Translations under genes and position numbers: made by a program
In this document: positions 47,185 to 59,159 of the stretch, piece after piece
Position numbering within the stretch: the first letter of the stretch is position 1
How the letters are laid out: the number at the start of each line of letters is the position of its first letter
NCBI RefSeq assembly: GCF_009905375.1
Contig: NC_133653.1
Coordinates: forward strand, 96,460,609 to 96,524,608
Origin: Apium graveolens
Taxonomy: Eukaryota; Streptophyta; Magnoliopsida; Apiales; Apiaceae
Reading direction: 5' to 3'
Length of the DNA stretch: 64,000 nt
The notes under the pieces: model-generated
Database searches by the model: none
The model's input: the letters and a program-made list of their open reading frames with translations, nothing else
Told to the model about the DNA's origin: nothing

Positions 47185-49287
47185 CATATATATGGTCATA
47201 GTTTTCAAAACTATTAATCGAATAAGGTTTATTCGATAACTTTAAACTTTATTTATTATTGAATATTATTTCGAATATTATTCGAAGGCGTATGACTCCT
47301 TTTATTATTTATTGAATATTATTTGAATATTCATTCGAGGGCTTATGACTCTTTTATTTTATTTATTGAATATTATTTGAATATTCATTTGAGGATGTAT
47401 GACTCCTTTATTTTATTTAATGAATATTATTTATAATATTCATTCGAGGTATTATGACTCAGCTTATTTTATTTATTGAATATTATTTGAATATTCATTT
47501 GAGGATCTATGACTCCGATTATTTGCTGAAATATATTCTTTATTTTATTAAAGAATAAGATGTCAATAATCAATCTTATTTTCGATTATTCAAATAAAGA
47601 TAATACTTTCATATAAGTATAGCTTTGGTTAATTAAAACTCGTTTCAAGTATAAATTCTAATACTTCTACTTCAATTATTTTTATAAAGACTATTCTTTA
47701 TGGGAATATTATTTAATTAATAATATTCAGATATTTTCTAATATTCTGGGGACTGATTTACTTCATTAAATCAGCCTTACTCCAAACACTCTTTAAAGTG
47801 TTTTCGAGTCTTCAAAACGATTTTTAAAAGTCAGAGCGGATCCCAAAACTCTTTTTTTATATTTAAGATCTTCCTTTTAAGGGGATTTAAATACTCGCTC
47901 AAAACCTGGGGAATCCGGCTCTGTGGTGTATTTTATATTCGCAACGAGGTTGCTGTTTTGAGAAAACAATTTGATTACTTGCCCAATGTTCGGGAAGTAA
48001 GTCCATTTGATTGAGTCGGCATAAGCGACAGGCCGGGGTACGGTCTATTATTGTGTAAGTGGCTGGGTGGCAGTCCATCAACGCGTGAGGGGCCGGGGTA
48101 CGGTCTAGCGCGAGGTCCTAATGCGGCCAGGGTGATGACCGGTGAGGAATTCATCCATCTACAGTAGAAAAGGTTACTTATTGGTATCTTTGCCTGATCA
48201 GCGAGATATCGGGTTTATGCCAAAATTCTTTTCCTTTCCAAAATTCATTGGATGTTTCAAACTCTGTTCATACTTTGCATAACAGAGGTTCCAGGAAATG
48301 TTTAAAGGGATATATATATGTGGATATATATATATATCGGGGCTAAATAAAGTATCTCATAACTTTTTCATTCAATAATATTTCAAAGATTGAATCTATT
48401 CAAGTCTTATCTTGTGGTCTCATCAGTGGGATGAACTTTTGAAATTGATTATAACTTGAACGGTGGTAGTTCAAGTAGTATTTGGGAATGATATAAGTGT
48501 AGTGAAGTATTTGGTAACTTCATCTTTTAAACTTATATCTAATTAATAATTGTCTTATGTATGACAAAGATTTTCAGAAAAACGTTGAGACAGGGTTAGA
48601 TATATGAGATCACCTTGCAACGATATTTTTTTCATACAGTTACACACTAGGACTTTGTGTATATTATGCATGGAAGAGGACTTCCAATATTTTGAAAAGT
48701 ATATATGTATATATACTGAATATTTTGCGACTTCATCGCATTAAGTTATCAACTTGGTTCATTTCTTTTGACCAAGACTTTCATGAGTATTATGAGTAGG
48801 CTCATATATTGTAAATCATTATACATATTATTTTGGTGGGCTTGCTGCTCACCCTTGCTTTCTTCTTTCATCACACAACAACAGTTAGGAAAGATGGCCA
48901 GACTCCAGCAGACCCAGTGCAAGCGCGTGGGAAGCGTCCCGCGTCTTCCCGTTGATGTTGTAGCTGCTATAGCTGCAGAGGTAGATCTATTGTAGATCAG
49001 ACCATCTACTTTTGAGAATCAATTATGTATAATTATAACTTGTGGCAGATAATGGCAATTAACTGTAAATTTATCAAGTAATCATTTTGGGTTGTAATAA
49101 CTTTTAAATTGTGGATTCAAAGACTTGTACTTATTTAAATTTCATCTCTGAGACTATAACGGGTTGTGGTGTGTGTTAGTGTGGGGTCACAGCATAAGGT
49201 TATTTATTATTAATTAAGTGAAGTGATATTGTGGAAAGAAAGACCGTGACGACCCGGATCCCCGACCCCGGATCTGGGGGTGTTACA
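45053..49287 (+). repeat. 5' LTR of D (4.2 kb)
   Basis: The LTR spans TGTAATAACCCC to GGGGGTGTTACA. It contains a TA microsatellite with interruptions (about 47135-47195), a tandem array of about 60-bp units (47251-47521), the words GGCCGGGGTACGGTCTA twice (48031, 48091), and an open frame 48768-48995 of 75 codons that is also kept in the other LTR. The open frames 45326-45616 and 47899-48081 (minus) are duplicated only because the LTRs are identical. Confidence 0.92.
47251..47521 (+). repeat. Tandem array of about 60-bp units in the D 5' LTR
   Basis: Five units carry TTATTGAATATTATTTGAAT, then ATTCATTCGAGG and ATGACTC. Each unit holds an AATATT-centred inverted repeat. The copy in the 3' LTR lies at about 57119-57389. 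Confidence 0.85.
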
Positions 49288-49291
49288 GAAA

Positions 49292-49303
49292 TGGTATCAG
49301 AGC
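49292..49303 (+). promoter_or_regulatory. Primer binding site of D (tRNA-iMet)
   Basis: TGGTATCAGAGC is an exact match, four bases after the 5' LTR. Confidence 0.92.
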
Positions 49304-49558
49304 TAAGCGTTATAAACCTCAGAGATGATGGGACGTTAAGATAGTAAGTTCACTAAGATAATAAGAACTCTTGCCAAGTTCATAGTCGGGCTACCTAACG
49401 TAGCACTGACAGTTAAAACCCTTATGGGAACCCTTATAGGTATCGTGATAGTAACATAGTTTGTTCTCGTATAGGGCAGCGGGGCACCAAACCTTGAGGT
49501 TCAGGAGCATCAGCATGAGGATGTTTTATTACAAGTTGGAGATCAAATTGTGAATCCG

Positions 49559-50323
49559 ATGGAGTACCCTAATGAGGGACCGGATGAGGTTCAGCTAGAG
49601 AATGCTGCGGTTGAGGATGTTATTCCGGAAAGGATTGTGGCTGAGGAGGATCTCATGGAGGATCCTGATGAGAATGAAGAGAGGACCGTTGAGGAACAGA
49701 TGACCGTAGTCAGGCCGACTACCAGAGCAAGAATGGCCGCGAGGGTGGCCCTAGAGAATGAAGAGTTACCAAGGGCACAAAAGTTAATGAGGGCAGAAGG
49801 AGTGGGGCCTTCCACGACCCCAATTATACCAGTATCAGACCCTCTTCCAGAGGCTCCTGTAGACCTCCATGAGGTTCCACCAATTCCTGTTCCCTCCCCT
49901 GTACAGAGCCCAGCACATACTGAGGAAATGCCACCTTTATCCCCTGCACCATTGTCACCTGATACCGTGCTTGGTTATCCATTTGGATCTCCTGGGTCTG
50001 CACCACCTGTTCCCCATGGACTGCTAGATGCTACCACTCAGGCTTCTCTTATCGCTGATTATCATATGACTTTGGGTGGCCTGTCAGAGGCCCGGAATGT
50101 TAGGAGTGATCTGTTGGATCGACTTACTGCACCAAGGATTGAGGGTGGGATACTTCCGGCAGGATTAGCGTATAGCATGGAAAGGATTGAGGCTACCACC
50201 CGTGTTACAGCTAGAGGCCATCTTGAGGGTCAGGTTGATCCAGCTCTACTTGCGACTATCTTAGACCTCATCACCTCTGTGATGGAACAGGTTAGGGATG
50301 TTGTGCGTGCTCGCACCTCTTAA
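49559..50323 (+). CDS. Intact Pro/Glu-rich ORF of D, function unknown
   Basis: The frame is open from about 49478; the first in-frame ATG is 49559 (MEYPNEGPDEVQ), while a GTG start at 49550 would give 257 codons. The N-terminal third is acidic. A basic patch follows (RPTTRARMAARVALENEELP), then a Pro-rich middle (VPPIPVPSPVQSP, LSPAPLSPD) and a helical C-terminus (LLDRLTAPRIEGG, LATILDLITSVMEQVRDVVR). There is no zinc knuckle and no enzyme motif. It lies where gag begins in related elements but is not recognisable as gag. It is the only undamaged frame in D, which suggests it mattered until recently. I do not know its role. Confidence 0.6.
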   Translation: MEYPNEGPDEVQLENAAVEDVIPERIVAEEDLMEDPDENEERTVEEQMTVVRPTTRARMAARVALENEELPRAQKLMRAEGVGPSTTPIIPVSDPLPEAPVDLHEVPPIPVPSPVQSPAHTEEMPPLSPAPLSPDTVLGYPFGSPGSAPPVPHGLLDATTQASLIADYHMTLGGLSEARNVRSDLLDRLTAPRIEGGILPAGLAYSMERIEATTRVTARGHLEGQVDPALLATILDLITSVMEQVRDVVRARTS

Positions 50324-50984
50324 TCCATGGTAGTGTGCAGAGCCAGAGCAATCAAACAAGGGTCTCATGTAGCACCGCTTTTGGATGATTAGCCTAAGTT
50401 ATGAATGATTAGTATTAATGACGAGATGACTATTTATGGTAGTACTTTTGGGATAGGAGCGATAAGTTCATATGATGTAATCCTCTTTATTATGTTCAGT
50501 TGTTGTACCCTCGAACAAATGGTTATGTATATATTCGTTAATTTCAGTTCAGATCAGTTTGATTGTGATAAATCACATTGTTAATTGCTCTATTAACACT
50601 TAAGAGAGTGTCATGAAGTTTATCGAACTTAAGAATTCATAATTTGCAATCGTGCAAGGACTAAACGAGGGGAAGACTTAAGCAAAGTAAGTAAGACAAA
50701 TATCCAGAGACTCTCAAAATTTTCCAAGTAATATGCCCCACAAGGAATAAGGTTAGAGCAAACCCTGAATGTGATAGTCAGGGAGGACGCCATCAAGAGA
50801 TAAAGAACCCGGAAAATAAAGTGGAAAATGAAGATTTTAAATTAAAAGATGACTCCAATTATGGGGAGTAGGAAGAAACATTTAGACTGAGGAAACAAAA
50901 GTCGAGTAAGGAAAGGAGACCCGAGACGGTACCCCTATATGGCAATTCATGGACCTGTCTAAAAAGAACTTAGACTATTATCCC

Positions 50985-51190
50985 CAACCACCACCCTGAG
51001 GAAGCAATGCGGTGAGAAATTCTTTCAGGACCTTTAAGTCGCTAAGCTCTCAGAGTTCCAAGGAACAAGCTGACCCAGTCGAGGCAAGAGTCTGGCTAAA
51101 GGAAATATAGGAATCATTTGAGATTCTGAATGATTGACGAATCACAAAAGAGTGTTTTTGTCACTTACCCTCCTAAGGGAGAGACCACCC
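50985..51190 (+). pseudogene. gag: Gag remnant of D
   Basis: Translation shows NSFRTFKSLSSQSS, then ADPVEARVWLKEI, a stop and SFEIL, matching the B gag segment (FKSLKPPEFLG, ADSVEARAWLKEIEKSFEIL). Stops and indels follow. Confidence 0.65.
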
Positions 51191-54180
51191 GCTGGTGAAA
51201 GACCAAGAAAGGCATGGAGCCAGAGATTATAATAAACTGATTAAAGTTTAGTCAATTGTTTTCGGGAAGGTAATTCCCAAGGTTATGGAGATAGTGTAAA
51301 AGCTTTAGAGCCAGAACAAAGGCGGACGAGTATGATGAATTATGAATCTAAGTTGTAAAAAGTTGTCAAGATTCGTTCTGAGGGCACGAATCCAGAATGA
51401 CGGGATATTTGAAATCAATGCTTATGTTGTGTTTGTTCATGAAATAATGATAAGAGAAAGGAAAATAATAAGAAACTGAAGTGGAAAGGAATATAAAGGC
51501 AATAGAGTTTGAGGTATGATAAGGGAGTTGGGTATAAGGAAACCCTAAAGACTCGTAGCAATAGATATAGAAAAGTATGCATTCGTAAGGATGAGGGTGA
51601 TTCACCATGAGTTAAAGTTGATGGTGGAAGGCATAAGAGATATATATAGTTTACCCCCTGTAAGTTGGGGGGATTCGAGGAAACCTTGAGATAATTCGAA
51701 GGATAAATAATGAGACGCGGATAGACTGAGGAGACAAGAAAGTAAGAAATTAAGAAAATTGGATGAAGGAAGTGACCTTCAAGAAGGTAAAGTGTAAGAC
51801 CGGTGGCATGATACCCAGAAAGGGAGATGCCAGATATGAAAGATATCCCAACATTGAGATGACTGTTGAGATAAACAACAAAAGTAAATAAGGAATTATT
51901 AAGAAGAAGTTCACGTTGAACATGACCAATATCTTCCAGAACATCCATGTTATCATTACCAAATCAGGAAAGAAAAGCGGATGACCATTGTTATCTTTTG
52001 GAGGCCATATGGATTGACCTCAATTTGAATAAGGATGCTATTATGAAGTTAGGTATAGACTATCGAGGTGGGAATGATGAATATGATAATCTATCAAGGA
52101 TATATGACTTGATTTATTCGTGGAAGGATGCAGGTACCCTTTTAAAGGTGGAATTAAGGATAGAACATTGGTAACTTAAAATGAATCCTAGGGGACTGCA
52201 TAAAGGTTGGCATGTCACCCTTAATAGGGACAGTATGAGTTTTGACAGTATGATTGGGAAAGGGTTAAGGTAACAACAACCTTTAAGAATCAGTGGAGAA
52301 ATTTTGCAGAAGTATATAGACAATGGTTCTACTATTAGTAAATGGTATTGTGATATGCCCTGTATCTAGGGAATACAGGAGGAACGATTGAAGGATAACC
52401 TTAGAGGTTTTATAAGGAAAAAGGTAATATTCAAAATTCTCAAGAATAGAAATGTGGATAAAGGAAATATGACGTAATTATAATGATGCCAAGTGGGGCA
52501 CGTGTTAAACCACGAGAAAGTATGGATCGAACCAGTAATGGTCGAAATTGTTCAGGGCAATTAGGACTTAAGACAAAAAAAAATGTTCTAAGTATGATTG
52601 AGAGTCAGTCTTGACAGTGATTAGCCTCTAAAGAATGAGGCAACAACTTATGGAAAAATGGTGATATTTTTTTTTACTTATCAGATTTTAAGGAAAACAT
52701 CTTCACATAAGCGGTGATTGAAATGAGGTAGAAAATTTAGTTGAAGGTGGTTAAAAGACATTGACTGTAAGGAACTATTACTATCAGGAAAGGCCAAAGA
52801 GGTGGCCGACACTTTAACGGTAAAAGGAAAAATTATAGGCGCGTGTACCAAAAGAATACAGTGATGATGGTTAAAACTGTGAAGGTTGTATTATGGTTTG
52901 GAAGATTGACATTCCTTCTGATGACTGTGCAATACCCAGCCGTAATAGTAGTTGGTAAAGGTTTAATTCGTGTAATCTCCATGAGCGGGCTATCTATCTT
53001 AGAAGGTACTATCTTGAGAATGAGCCTGGACCATGTTTCAAAAGGACTAAACGAACCTTTGAGATCAGGAGTGTTCTTCATGAATCAGAAATGGTGATTA
53101 TGTTACCTCCTTAGAAGGATTTGATACGACATGTATGGACTCCGTATGGTTAGCTATTAAGATTTCATGGAAAGTGAATGATGACAGTGGGTCAGTGGTG
53201 GACCATAGTAAGGCAGCAATGATTCTGCGAGTAACGAGCTGATTACAACCGTGAGAGTTGTATTGGAATGGATGTTGAGATTGAGTACCACTAAACGGAT
53301 CGTGGTAGTGTATAAGTTATCATTGATAGACTAATTAAGTAGAGTATCTACCTATTGAATATTTATTCCCTCTTATGAAAAGAGAGTCGTATTACTATAT
53401 GAGGAAGGTTGCGGTGCAAGCATAGAACTCTAGTAACGGTGATGTCTAAAATGAGATCCCAGGTTCGATTTTCGAAATCGAGGGAGTTTCAAAGGTGATT
53501 GTGTATAAGCTCGAGGAAGAGCATGGGTCCATAGAATGATGGACGGAATAGAAATATTTAGGCATGTGAAATGCGATGCTATAATACTTGATGTTGATAT
53601 AAATACATATATGTTTTGTTCTCCTATGACAAACCTCTATAGTTCAGAGGTAGGTTCCAAGCCAGATATTTTGTGGCAGTATATTTTTTTTATATATACA
53701 ATTCTCTTCAGTTCGTTCTTTTCTCTTCTTTTCATTTCATGTAAGTTGAGAAGAACAACCCTTCCAGAAGGGGAGGTATTGCCGAATGACTATCTATCTG
53801 TGTGATAGAAGCCTAGTAGGATACCATCTATTGTTTAATTGCTTGTCAAGTACTAAAGGCTGGCCACCTTCTGTACTAACTATGCGATATAACAAGTGTT
53901 CATGATCATAGTGATCTCTCAACAAATTCCTTTAATTCTATTTGATTGATCAAATTTTGGAAAATAGAAACAGCTGAAAAAGGAGTAATAAAGTTGTGGT
54001 AGTATTCGGAATGGAAACACATTCGTGATACTAAGGTTGGCATGGTTATTAAAAGGTTATAGAACGCTAACGAGCAAAAGTATAACCAGTATAATATTAG
54101 GAACGAAAGATAGTAGCGATTACGAACTGGAAAAGAATGGGTATTGAGAAGTAAAAGCTTTAATGTTAAAAGCTATAATG
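51191..54180 (+). pseudogene. Heavily decayed gag-pol of D
   Basis: No frame is open beyond about 90 codons on the sense strand. One recognisable island is the RNase H/connection motif IDCKELLLSGKAKEVADTL at about 52760-52820, matching [19 protein letters not shown] in B. The antisense open frame 51415-51948 (177 codons) has no coding features and is regarded as chance. The RT catalytic box was not found. Confidence 0.55.
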
Positions 54181-54760
54181 AGAGTCTGTGCAATAGACTT
54201 GAAAGAAATTAGAATGATCACTTAACACGGATTGAGTTTTCTTACGACAATAGATCATATGTCAGTATTGAGATATCGCCGTATGAGATCCTTGAGGGAA
54301 GACAATGTCGATCTCCCTTATGTTAGGATGAAGTGGTAGAGCGCAAGATGCTCGGACCCGCAGTAGTCCAAAGGACCAAGGATATGATAGATCTAATCAG
54401 AGGACGGCTGGTAGTAGCCCAAGATGGACATGATAAGTATGTTGATTTGACATGAAAGGATAAAGAGTATGAAATAGGGGACCTAGTAATGTTATAGGTA
54501 TCCCTTGGAAAGGATTGATGAGGTTCGGAAAGAAAGGAAAGCTAAGTCTACAATTTGTTGGACCCTTGGATATATTAAGACGTTTGGGAAGTTAGCATAT
54601 GAGCTAGCCTTAACCCAGAACCTGTAGCAAGTTCGTAACGTGTTTCACGTATCAATGTTAAGGAAGTGTAATTTAGATGCCAGATAAATAGAGGCATATG
54701 AGCGCATAGATATGCAACCCGACGTAACCTATATGGAGCAACCAGGAAGGGTTATAAAGT
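54181..54760 (+). pseudogene. pol: Integrase remnant of D
   Basis: The piece RVCAIDLKE (B has RVCAIDFKG) at about 54184 is followed by a scrambled YNNS/YEALYGRRCRSP region. Then come LGPAVVQRTKDMIDLIRGRL and VVAQDGHDKYVDLT at about 54350-54450 (B has LGPELVQHTREIVGLIRKRL). The C-terminal GPFEIL region survives only as fragments. Confidence 0.65.
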
Positions 54761-54910
54761 GAAAAGGAACAAGTGCTTAGGAGAAGGGTTATCAAACTAG
54801 GCAGAGTTTGGTGGTAGGACCACAATGTGGAAAATTGACTTGAGAGTTAGAAAGTGCAATACTAAGGAAGGTATCCCTATTCATTTTCTATCTGATTCCG
54901 GGACGGAATC

Positions 54911-54928
54911 CTTTTAAGGAGGGGAGAC
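54911..54928 (+). promoter_or_regulatory. Polypurine tract of D
   Basis: CTTTTAAGGAGGGGAGAC directly precedes the 3' LTR. Confidence 0.85.
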
Positions 54929-57900
54929 TGTAATAACCCCAATTTTTGGAAATTTTTGAAACCCTTATGAATAGTGTTTTTGCTGAATGAGAAAACTTTT
55001 CATGCCACGCTATGTAGGGGTTCTGTTATTGATCTTATGGGATATTATTAGTACTCTATGAAGTATATAAGTGTATGTAAAGATCGTCAGAATCCAATTC
55101 CGAACACTTTGGTTTTTCCCGGAAATCCACAAGATACGGAGAGAATTAAGTATAAGGTGACAGGATAAAAAGGATTTAAATTAAAGGATTATAAGAGAGG
55201 ATCATAGAAGGAATATAATATATTGAGAAAGGTTAAGGGAACCTAAGTAATAAGATCCCGGGTATGATCCTTCAAACGATAAACGAGAACGAAAGTTAAG
55301 CGAACCGTATAGCAGATCAGCGGTCATTAGGCAAACGATTAGGAAGTTAATCAAAGGGATTAATGGGAATGATGTCATCCAACCAATAGAAAGAAGACAA
55401 GGAAGGAAGGATGACATCATGAGGATGAGGTAAGCATGACATGGGAAGGAAGGAGGTGTGGTTGAATAAGAACCACACAAATTCAAGGGCAAGGTAGTAA
55501 TTTGCTAAATCAAAAACAAAAAAACCAAGCCAACCAAGCTAGCAAAATCATTTCATCAAAAATCAAAATCAACCAAGGCCTTGTTCTTCACTTTGCTCTC
55601 GGCTTTTACACATTTTAAAGGGTAGATTTTTCAAAAATCAAGATCCAAGCATCCTTAATTGGTAAGAAAATTCCCTAATCATCTTTATGCTTAGTTATGG
55701 CTATATCATGAGTTTAAGCCAATAATTCTTTCTCTAGCTTCTTCATTTAATCAAAGAAGAAGACAATGAATAGTGTTTTCAAGTTTTTAACTTGAACTTT
55801 TTCTTGTTTTTCTTGAAGATCCAAGCTTTCCTAAGGCTTCTCAAAGTTTCTTAAGGCTTCCTAGCTCCACCCACCACTCCAAGGAAGGTATACCATTTCT
55901 AAACCCTAGGTTCATATATATTATAAGGTGATTTTGATGAGTAGGATGTTATGGTATCTTGTTGTTATGATTAGAGTTTGAGATTTGGAATGGTAGTGAA
56001 ATGAAATGGTAATTTTGTGGTTTTGATTTAAAGAAACTTAAGTATGATTAAAGTTAGGTTTAAGCATATGTATGAATGATTAAAATTGAATTGGTTGGGA
56101 TTGTTATGATGTGATAAGGATGGATGTTTGTTGTGTGTTGGATTTGAGGATGGTTTGGGTTGATTGTGGATGGTTTAAAAAATGGGAAATCGCGTAAACA
56201 TAGCCGTCGTAACGTCCGATTTTCTTTGGACTGTTTTTGTGCATAGCATTAGGACCCGAGAACCCCCTGCTAGATTGTGACCACTGCCATGTTTAGATAG
56301 CTCATGTTACGAGCTTCGTTTTGATATGTAGTTCGTTCGATTCCGATTTACGGTTTAGGAGAAACGACCGTTTCAAGTAACGGCGTTTCACGAACGAAAC
56401 TTTTTCCCTCGCCTTACTTTGAAATGTAGGTTAAAGACCAAAAAGGGTTAATTAATGCATGAAACATTTATGGTAAGTGTTTTAGGCAGTTGGTAAGTCA
56501 CTCGCGAAGGAATCGCTTTAAAACTCGTAAAGGTTAAATTATTAAAAATGGTGGAGCCGAGGGTACCCGAGTGACTTAAGCGAATCAGTGAGCGCAAAAC
56601 AAGCGTTAGAGTCTAAGTTAGTTAAAGTATAGATTTACAAGTGACTTTGGTTTAATTCCAACTTACTTGTTGTTTATAGGTTACCAGACTCGTCCCGAGC
56701 CATTCGTAACCCCCAGTCGCTCAGGCAAGTATTCTATCCGTTATACTGTTGTTGTGATGAATACACTTGTATATGCATTATCTTGCGATAGATGCATGTT
56801 GGTTATTTAGAAAATTCTTGCGATATATTGTAGCATGTGATATGGTATATATGCATGCCTGTTTCATATTCTTGAAATATATATCTGTTGGTTCAGTTGA
56901 TAATACCTATGCTAGAGGATAGCGGTAACTTGCATATACCCTTAGTATAGGGACCCAAAAGGTGAAAATATTTTCTAAAACCGGGAGTCGAGGATCCCGA
57001 GTAGATTTTGTATATATATGGATATGGATATATATATATATATTTATATATATATACATATATATGGTCATAGTTTTCAAAACTATTAATCGAATAAGGT
57101 TTATTCGATAACTTTAAACTTTATTTATTATTGAATATTATTTCGAATATTATTCGAAGGCGTATGACTCCTTTTATTATTTATTGAATATTATTTGAAT
57201 ATTCATTCGAGGGCTTATGACTCTTTTATTTTATTTATTGAATATTATTTGAATATTCATTTGAGGATGTATGACTCCTTTATTTTATTTAATGAATATT
57301 ATTTATAATATTCATTCGAGGTATTATGACTCAGCTTATTTTATTTATTGAATATTATTTGAATATTCATTTGAGGATCTATGACTCCGATTATTTGCTG
57401 AAATATATTCTTTATTTTATTAAAGAATAAGATGTCAATAATCAATCTTATTTTCGATTATTCAAATAAAGATAATACTTTCATATAAGTATAGCTTTGG
57501 TTAATTAAAACTCGTTTCAAGTATAAATTCTAATACTTCTACTTCAATTATTTTTATAAAGACTATTCTTTATGGGAATATTATTTAATTAATAATATTC
57601 AGATATTTTCTAATATTCTGGGGACTGATTTACTTCATTAAATCAGCCTTACTCCAAACACTCTTTAAAGTGTTTTCGAGTCTTCAAAACGATTTTTAAA
57701 AGTCAGAGCGGATCCCAAAACTCTTTTTTTATATTTAAGATCTTCCTTTTAAGGGGATTTAAATACTCGCTCAAAACCTGGGGAATCCGGCTCTGTGGTG
57801 TATTTTATATTCGCAACGAGGTTGCTGTTTTGAGAAAATAATTTGATTACTTGCCCAATGTTCGGGAAGTAAGTCCATTTGATTGAGTCGGCATAAGCGA

Positions 57901-59159
57901 CAGGCCGGGGTACGGTCTATTATTGTGTAAGTGGCTGGGTGGCAGTCCATCAACGCGTGAGGGGCCGGGGTACGGTCTAGCGCGAGGTCCTAATGCGGCC
58001 AGGGTGATGACCGGTGAGGAATTCATCCATCTACAGTAGAAAAGGTTACTTATTGGTATCTTTGCCTGATCAGCGAGATATCGGGTTTATGCCAAAATTC
58101 TTTTCCTTTCCAAAATTCATTGGATGTTTCAAACTCTGTTCATACTTTGCATAACAGAGGTTCCAGGAAATGTTTAAAGGGATATATATATGTGGATATA
58201 TATATATATCGGGGCTAAATAAAGTATCTCATAACTTTTTCATTCAATAATATTTCAAAGATTGAATCTATTCAAGTCTTATCTTGTGGTCTCATCAGTG
58301 GGATGAACTTTTGAAATTGATTATAACTTGAACGGTGGTAGTTCAAGTAGTATTTGGGAATGATATAAGTGTAGTGAAGTATTTGGTAACTTCATCTTTT
58401 AAACTTATATCTAATTAATAATTGTCTTATATATGACAAAGATTTTCAGAAAAATGTTGAGACAGGGTTAGATATATGAGATCACCTTGCAACGATATTT
58501 TTTTCATACAGTTACACACTAGGACTTTGTGTATATTATGCATGGAAGAGGACTTCCAATATTTTGAAAAGTATATATGTATATATACTGAATATTTTGC
58601 GACTTCATCGCATTAAGTTATCAACTTGGTTCATTTCTTTTGACCAAGACTTTCATGAGTATTATGAGTAGGCTCATATATTGTAAATCATTATACATAT
58701 TATTTTGGTGGGCTTGCTGCTCACCCTTGCTTTCTTCTTTCATCACACAACAACAGTTAGGAAAGATGGCCAGACTCCAGCAGACCCAGCGCAAGCGCGT
58801 GGGAAGCGTCCCGCGTCTTCCCGTTGATGTTGTAGCTGCTATAGCTGCAGAGGTAGATCTATTGTAGATCAGACCATCTACTTTTGAGAATCAATTATGT
58901 ATAATTATAACTTGTGGCAGATAATGGCAATTAACTGTAAATTTATCAAGTAATCATTTTGGGTTGTAATAACTTTTAAATTGTGGATTCAAAGACTTGT
59001 ACTTATTTAAATTTCATCTCTGAGACTATAACGGGTTGTGGTGTGTGTTAGTGTGGGGTCACAGCATAAGGTTATTTATTATTAATTAAGTGAAGTGATA
59101 TTGTGGAAAGAAAGACCGTGACGACCCGGATCCCCGACCCCGGATCTGGGGGTGTTACA
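54929..59159 (+). repeat. 3' LTR of D (4.2 kb)
   Basis: Nearly identical to 45053-49287, with the same tandem array (about 57119-57389), TA run and 75-codon open frame (58640-58867, one Cys to Arg change). It ends at 59159 before the TSD TACTG (59160-59164). Confidence 0.92.

Larger units (their letters stand above)
45053..59159 (+). mobile_element. Non-autonomous gypsy element D with 4.2-kb LTRs
   Basis: The LTRs are 4235 bp (45053-49287) and 4231 bp (54929-59159), with TSD TACTG, an iMet PBS and a PPT. The 5.6-kb interior holds one intact 257-codon ORF. Beyond it only ruins of gag, RNase H and integrase can be read. By eye only about ten substitutions and a length change in a TA run separate the LTRs, so the insertion is recent although the copy encodes no usable polymerase. 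The remnants resemble element B, so D is a derivative of the same chromovirus group. Confidence 0.9.

Noticed and set aside
47135..47195. TA-rich run as an origin or centromere-type repeat
   Set aside because: It is a short interrupted microsatellite within the LTR, present in both LTR copies with a slightly different length.
51415..51948. 177-codon minus-strand open frame in the interior of D
   Set aside because: It lies antisense to decayed gag-pol, has Leu/Ser/Tyr-rich composition without motifs, and overlapping open frames on the same strand show the region is simply stop-poor.
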